Positions 5,737 through 6,699 of a stretch of DNA of 6,699 nucleotides are shown piece by piece; position 1 is the first letter of the stretch; the number at the start of each line of letters is the position of its first letter. The notes beneath the pieces were generated by a model. The model worked only from the letters and a program-made list of their open reading frames with translations. It was not told the DNA's origin and made no database searches. The stretch lies in the NCBI GenBank assembly GCA_947173915.1, contig CAMWGZ010000069.1:1-6699 (forward strand), given 5' to 3'. A program made the translations under genes and the position numbers. Source of the stretch: an uncultured Alistipes sp. (GTDB lineage Bacteria > Bacteroidota > Bacteroidia > Bacteroidales > Rikenellaceae).

Positions 5737-6699
5737 ATGAAAACTACGAAAATCATCCTCGCGCTCTTGCTGACCGCCATTGCGGCGACAGCGGCCGCCC
5801 ACGAAGAGCCGCTCAGCGTCGTCCGCCCCTGGGGCACGATGCACGGCACCCTCCTCGCCCCCGAACAAAGCGGCGATGCGGTGGTGGTGCTGATCGCAGG
5901 ATCGGGCCCGACGGACCGCAACGGCAACAGCGGCGGCGCGCTTACGACCAACAGCTACCTGCTGCTGGCCCGGGCGCTGGAGAACGAAGGCATAGCCTCG
6001 TTCCGCTACGACAAGCGGGGTGTCGGGGCCAGCCGCTTCGCCCGCCCGGAAGAGGTCCGGCAGGAGGAGCTGCGCTTCGAAGATTACATCGAGGATGCCG
6101 CAGCCTGGATCGCCCCGCTTCGGGAACGAGGATTCGGCCGGATCATTCTGGCCGGCCACAGCGAAGGTGCACTCATCGCCCTGGAGGTCGCCGCCGCACA
6201 CCCCAACGAAGTGACGGCCGTCGTTTCGATGGCCGGAGCGGGCTACCCGATCGACGAGATCCTGCTGGCCCAGCTCGGCCGCGAACTCATGACCTTCAAC
6301 CCGGGGCTGCTGCTCCGGGCGCAGTCGATCATCGCCCGCATCAAGGCCGGCGAATCGGTTACCGACGTTCCGCCCCTGCTGCAACCGCTATTCCCCGCCG
6401 CAGTGCAGCCCTACCTGACCTCCTGGATGCGCTACGACCCGCGCCGGTCGATCCGCCGCGTCACGCAGCCCCTCCTGATCCTGAACGGCGACAACGACAT
6501 ACAGATCCCGGCCGACAACGCCGAAGCACTCGCCGCAGCGCAGCCCGCCGCCCGCAAGATCATCGTAAAAGGAATGACCCACCTGCTCAAAACGAGCGAC
6601 ATAACCGATCCCCAACAGCAGAAGATCGCGCACTACACCGACTCGTCGCTCCCCATTTCAGAAGAGCTGGTCGGCCACCTGGCCGAATTCGTCCGGAAG
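5737..6699 (+). CDS. Exported alpha/beta hydrolase, nearly complete (runs off the right edge)
   Basis: An ATG at 5737 opens a frame of 321 codons that reaches the window edge without a stop. Residues 1-21 form a signal peptide (MKTTKIILALLLTAIAATAAA), so the enzyme is probably periplasmic. The rest is a serine hydrolase of the alpha/beta fold. It has an oxyanion-region motif GSGPTDRNGNS at 55-65, FRYDKRGVGAS at 89-99, the nucleophile elbow GHSEG at 140-144 (Ser142), a probable catalytic Asp254 in NGDNDIQI and a probable catalytic His282 in MTHLLK. The GSGPxDRxGN plus YDKRG combination is seen in Bacteroidetes hydrolases often annotated as esterase or dienelactone-hydrolase-like. The substrate cannot be told from sequence; an acyl or acetyl ester of a glycan or a xenobiotic ester is possible. 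The last visible residues (EELVGHLAEFVRK) look like the usual final helix, so only a few residues are probably missing. The 129-base gap after murF shows no clear TAnnTTTG box, so it may be read from murF or from a divergent promoter type. Confidence 0.85.
   Translation, partial: MKTTKIILALLLTAIAATAAAHEEPLSVVRPWGTMHGTLLAPEQSGDAVVVLIAGSGPTDRNGNSGGALTTNSYLLLARALENEGIASFRYDKRGVGASRFARPEEVRQEELRFEDYIEDAAAWIAPLRERGFGRIILAGHSEGALIALEVAAAHPNEVTAVVSMAGAGYPIDEILLAQLGRELMTFNPGLLLRAQSIIARIKAGESVTDVPPLLQPLFPAAVQPYLTSWMRYDPRRSIRRVTQPLLILNGDNDIQIPADNAEALAAAQPAARKIIVKGMTHLLKTSDITDPQQQKIAHYTDSSLPISEELVGHLAEFVRK

Noticed and set aside
5682..6699. An ATG at 5682 opening a second long frame that overlaps the hydrolase and also lacks a stop to the window edge
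   Set aside because: The frame from 5737 has a signal peptide and the complete hydrolase motif set, while the 5682 frame gives Arg/Pro-rich sequence without motifs.
1..6699. Mobile elements, CRISPR arrays, tRNA or rRNA genes, toxin-antitoxin or defence genes
   Set aside because: No inverted-repeat ends, transposase motifs, regularly spaced repeats or RNA-gene signatures were seen, and the confident genes are housekeeping envelope functions.

Overview
The window looks like ordinary chromosome from a GC-rich Bacteroidales bacterium, most likely an Alistipes/Rikenellaceae-type gut commensal. Three observations support this. The coding regions are GC-rich. The one AT-rich intergenic gap carries Bacteroidetes-type -7 boxes (TAnnTTTG) rather than a sigma70 -10 box, and the start codons lack a Shine-Dalgarno sequence. 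A large outer-membrane protein also resembles the 'putative porin' family found in Bacteroidetes. The genus is inferred from composition and gene style; no marker gene in the window proves it.

Layout: two transcription units diverge from an AT-rich gap at about 3100-3255. Leftward (minus strand) come pssA (phosphatidylserine synthase, 3099 to 2380), a 711-residue putative porin (2343 to 208), and the start of an exported protein (180 to beyond the left edge) that may be a lytic transglycosylase. The gaps between them are only 36 and 27 bases, so they look like one operon. Rightward (plus strand) come a single-domain mannose-1-phosphate guanylyltransferase (3256-4332) and murF (4342-5607), separated by 9 bases. 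After a 129-base gap follows an exported alpha/beta hydrolase (5737 to the right edge, nearly complete).

Functional theme: every recognisable gene serves the cell envelope or is exported. PssA makes the precursor of phosphatidylethanolamine, the porin-like protein would sit in the outer membrane, and MurF completes the UDP-MurNAc-pentapeptide precursor of peptidoglycan. The guanylyltransferase makes GDP-mannose for surface glycans, and the hydrolase carries a signal peptide. The closely spaced divergent promoters could coordinate lipid/outer-membrane and wall/glycan synthesis, but that is inference.

No mobile element, CRISPR array, tRNA, rRNA or defence system was seen, and I found no convincing sign of a previously undescribed system. 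The long open frames opposite or overlapping the real genes are best explained as GC-rich shadows.
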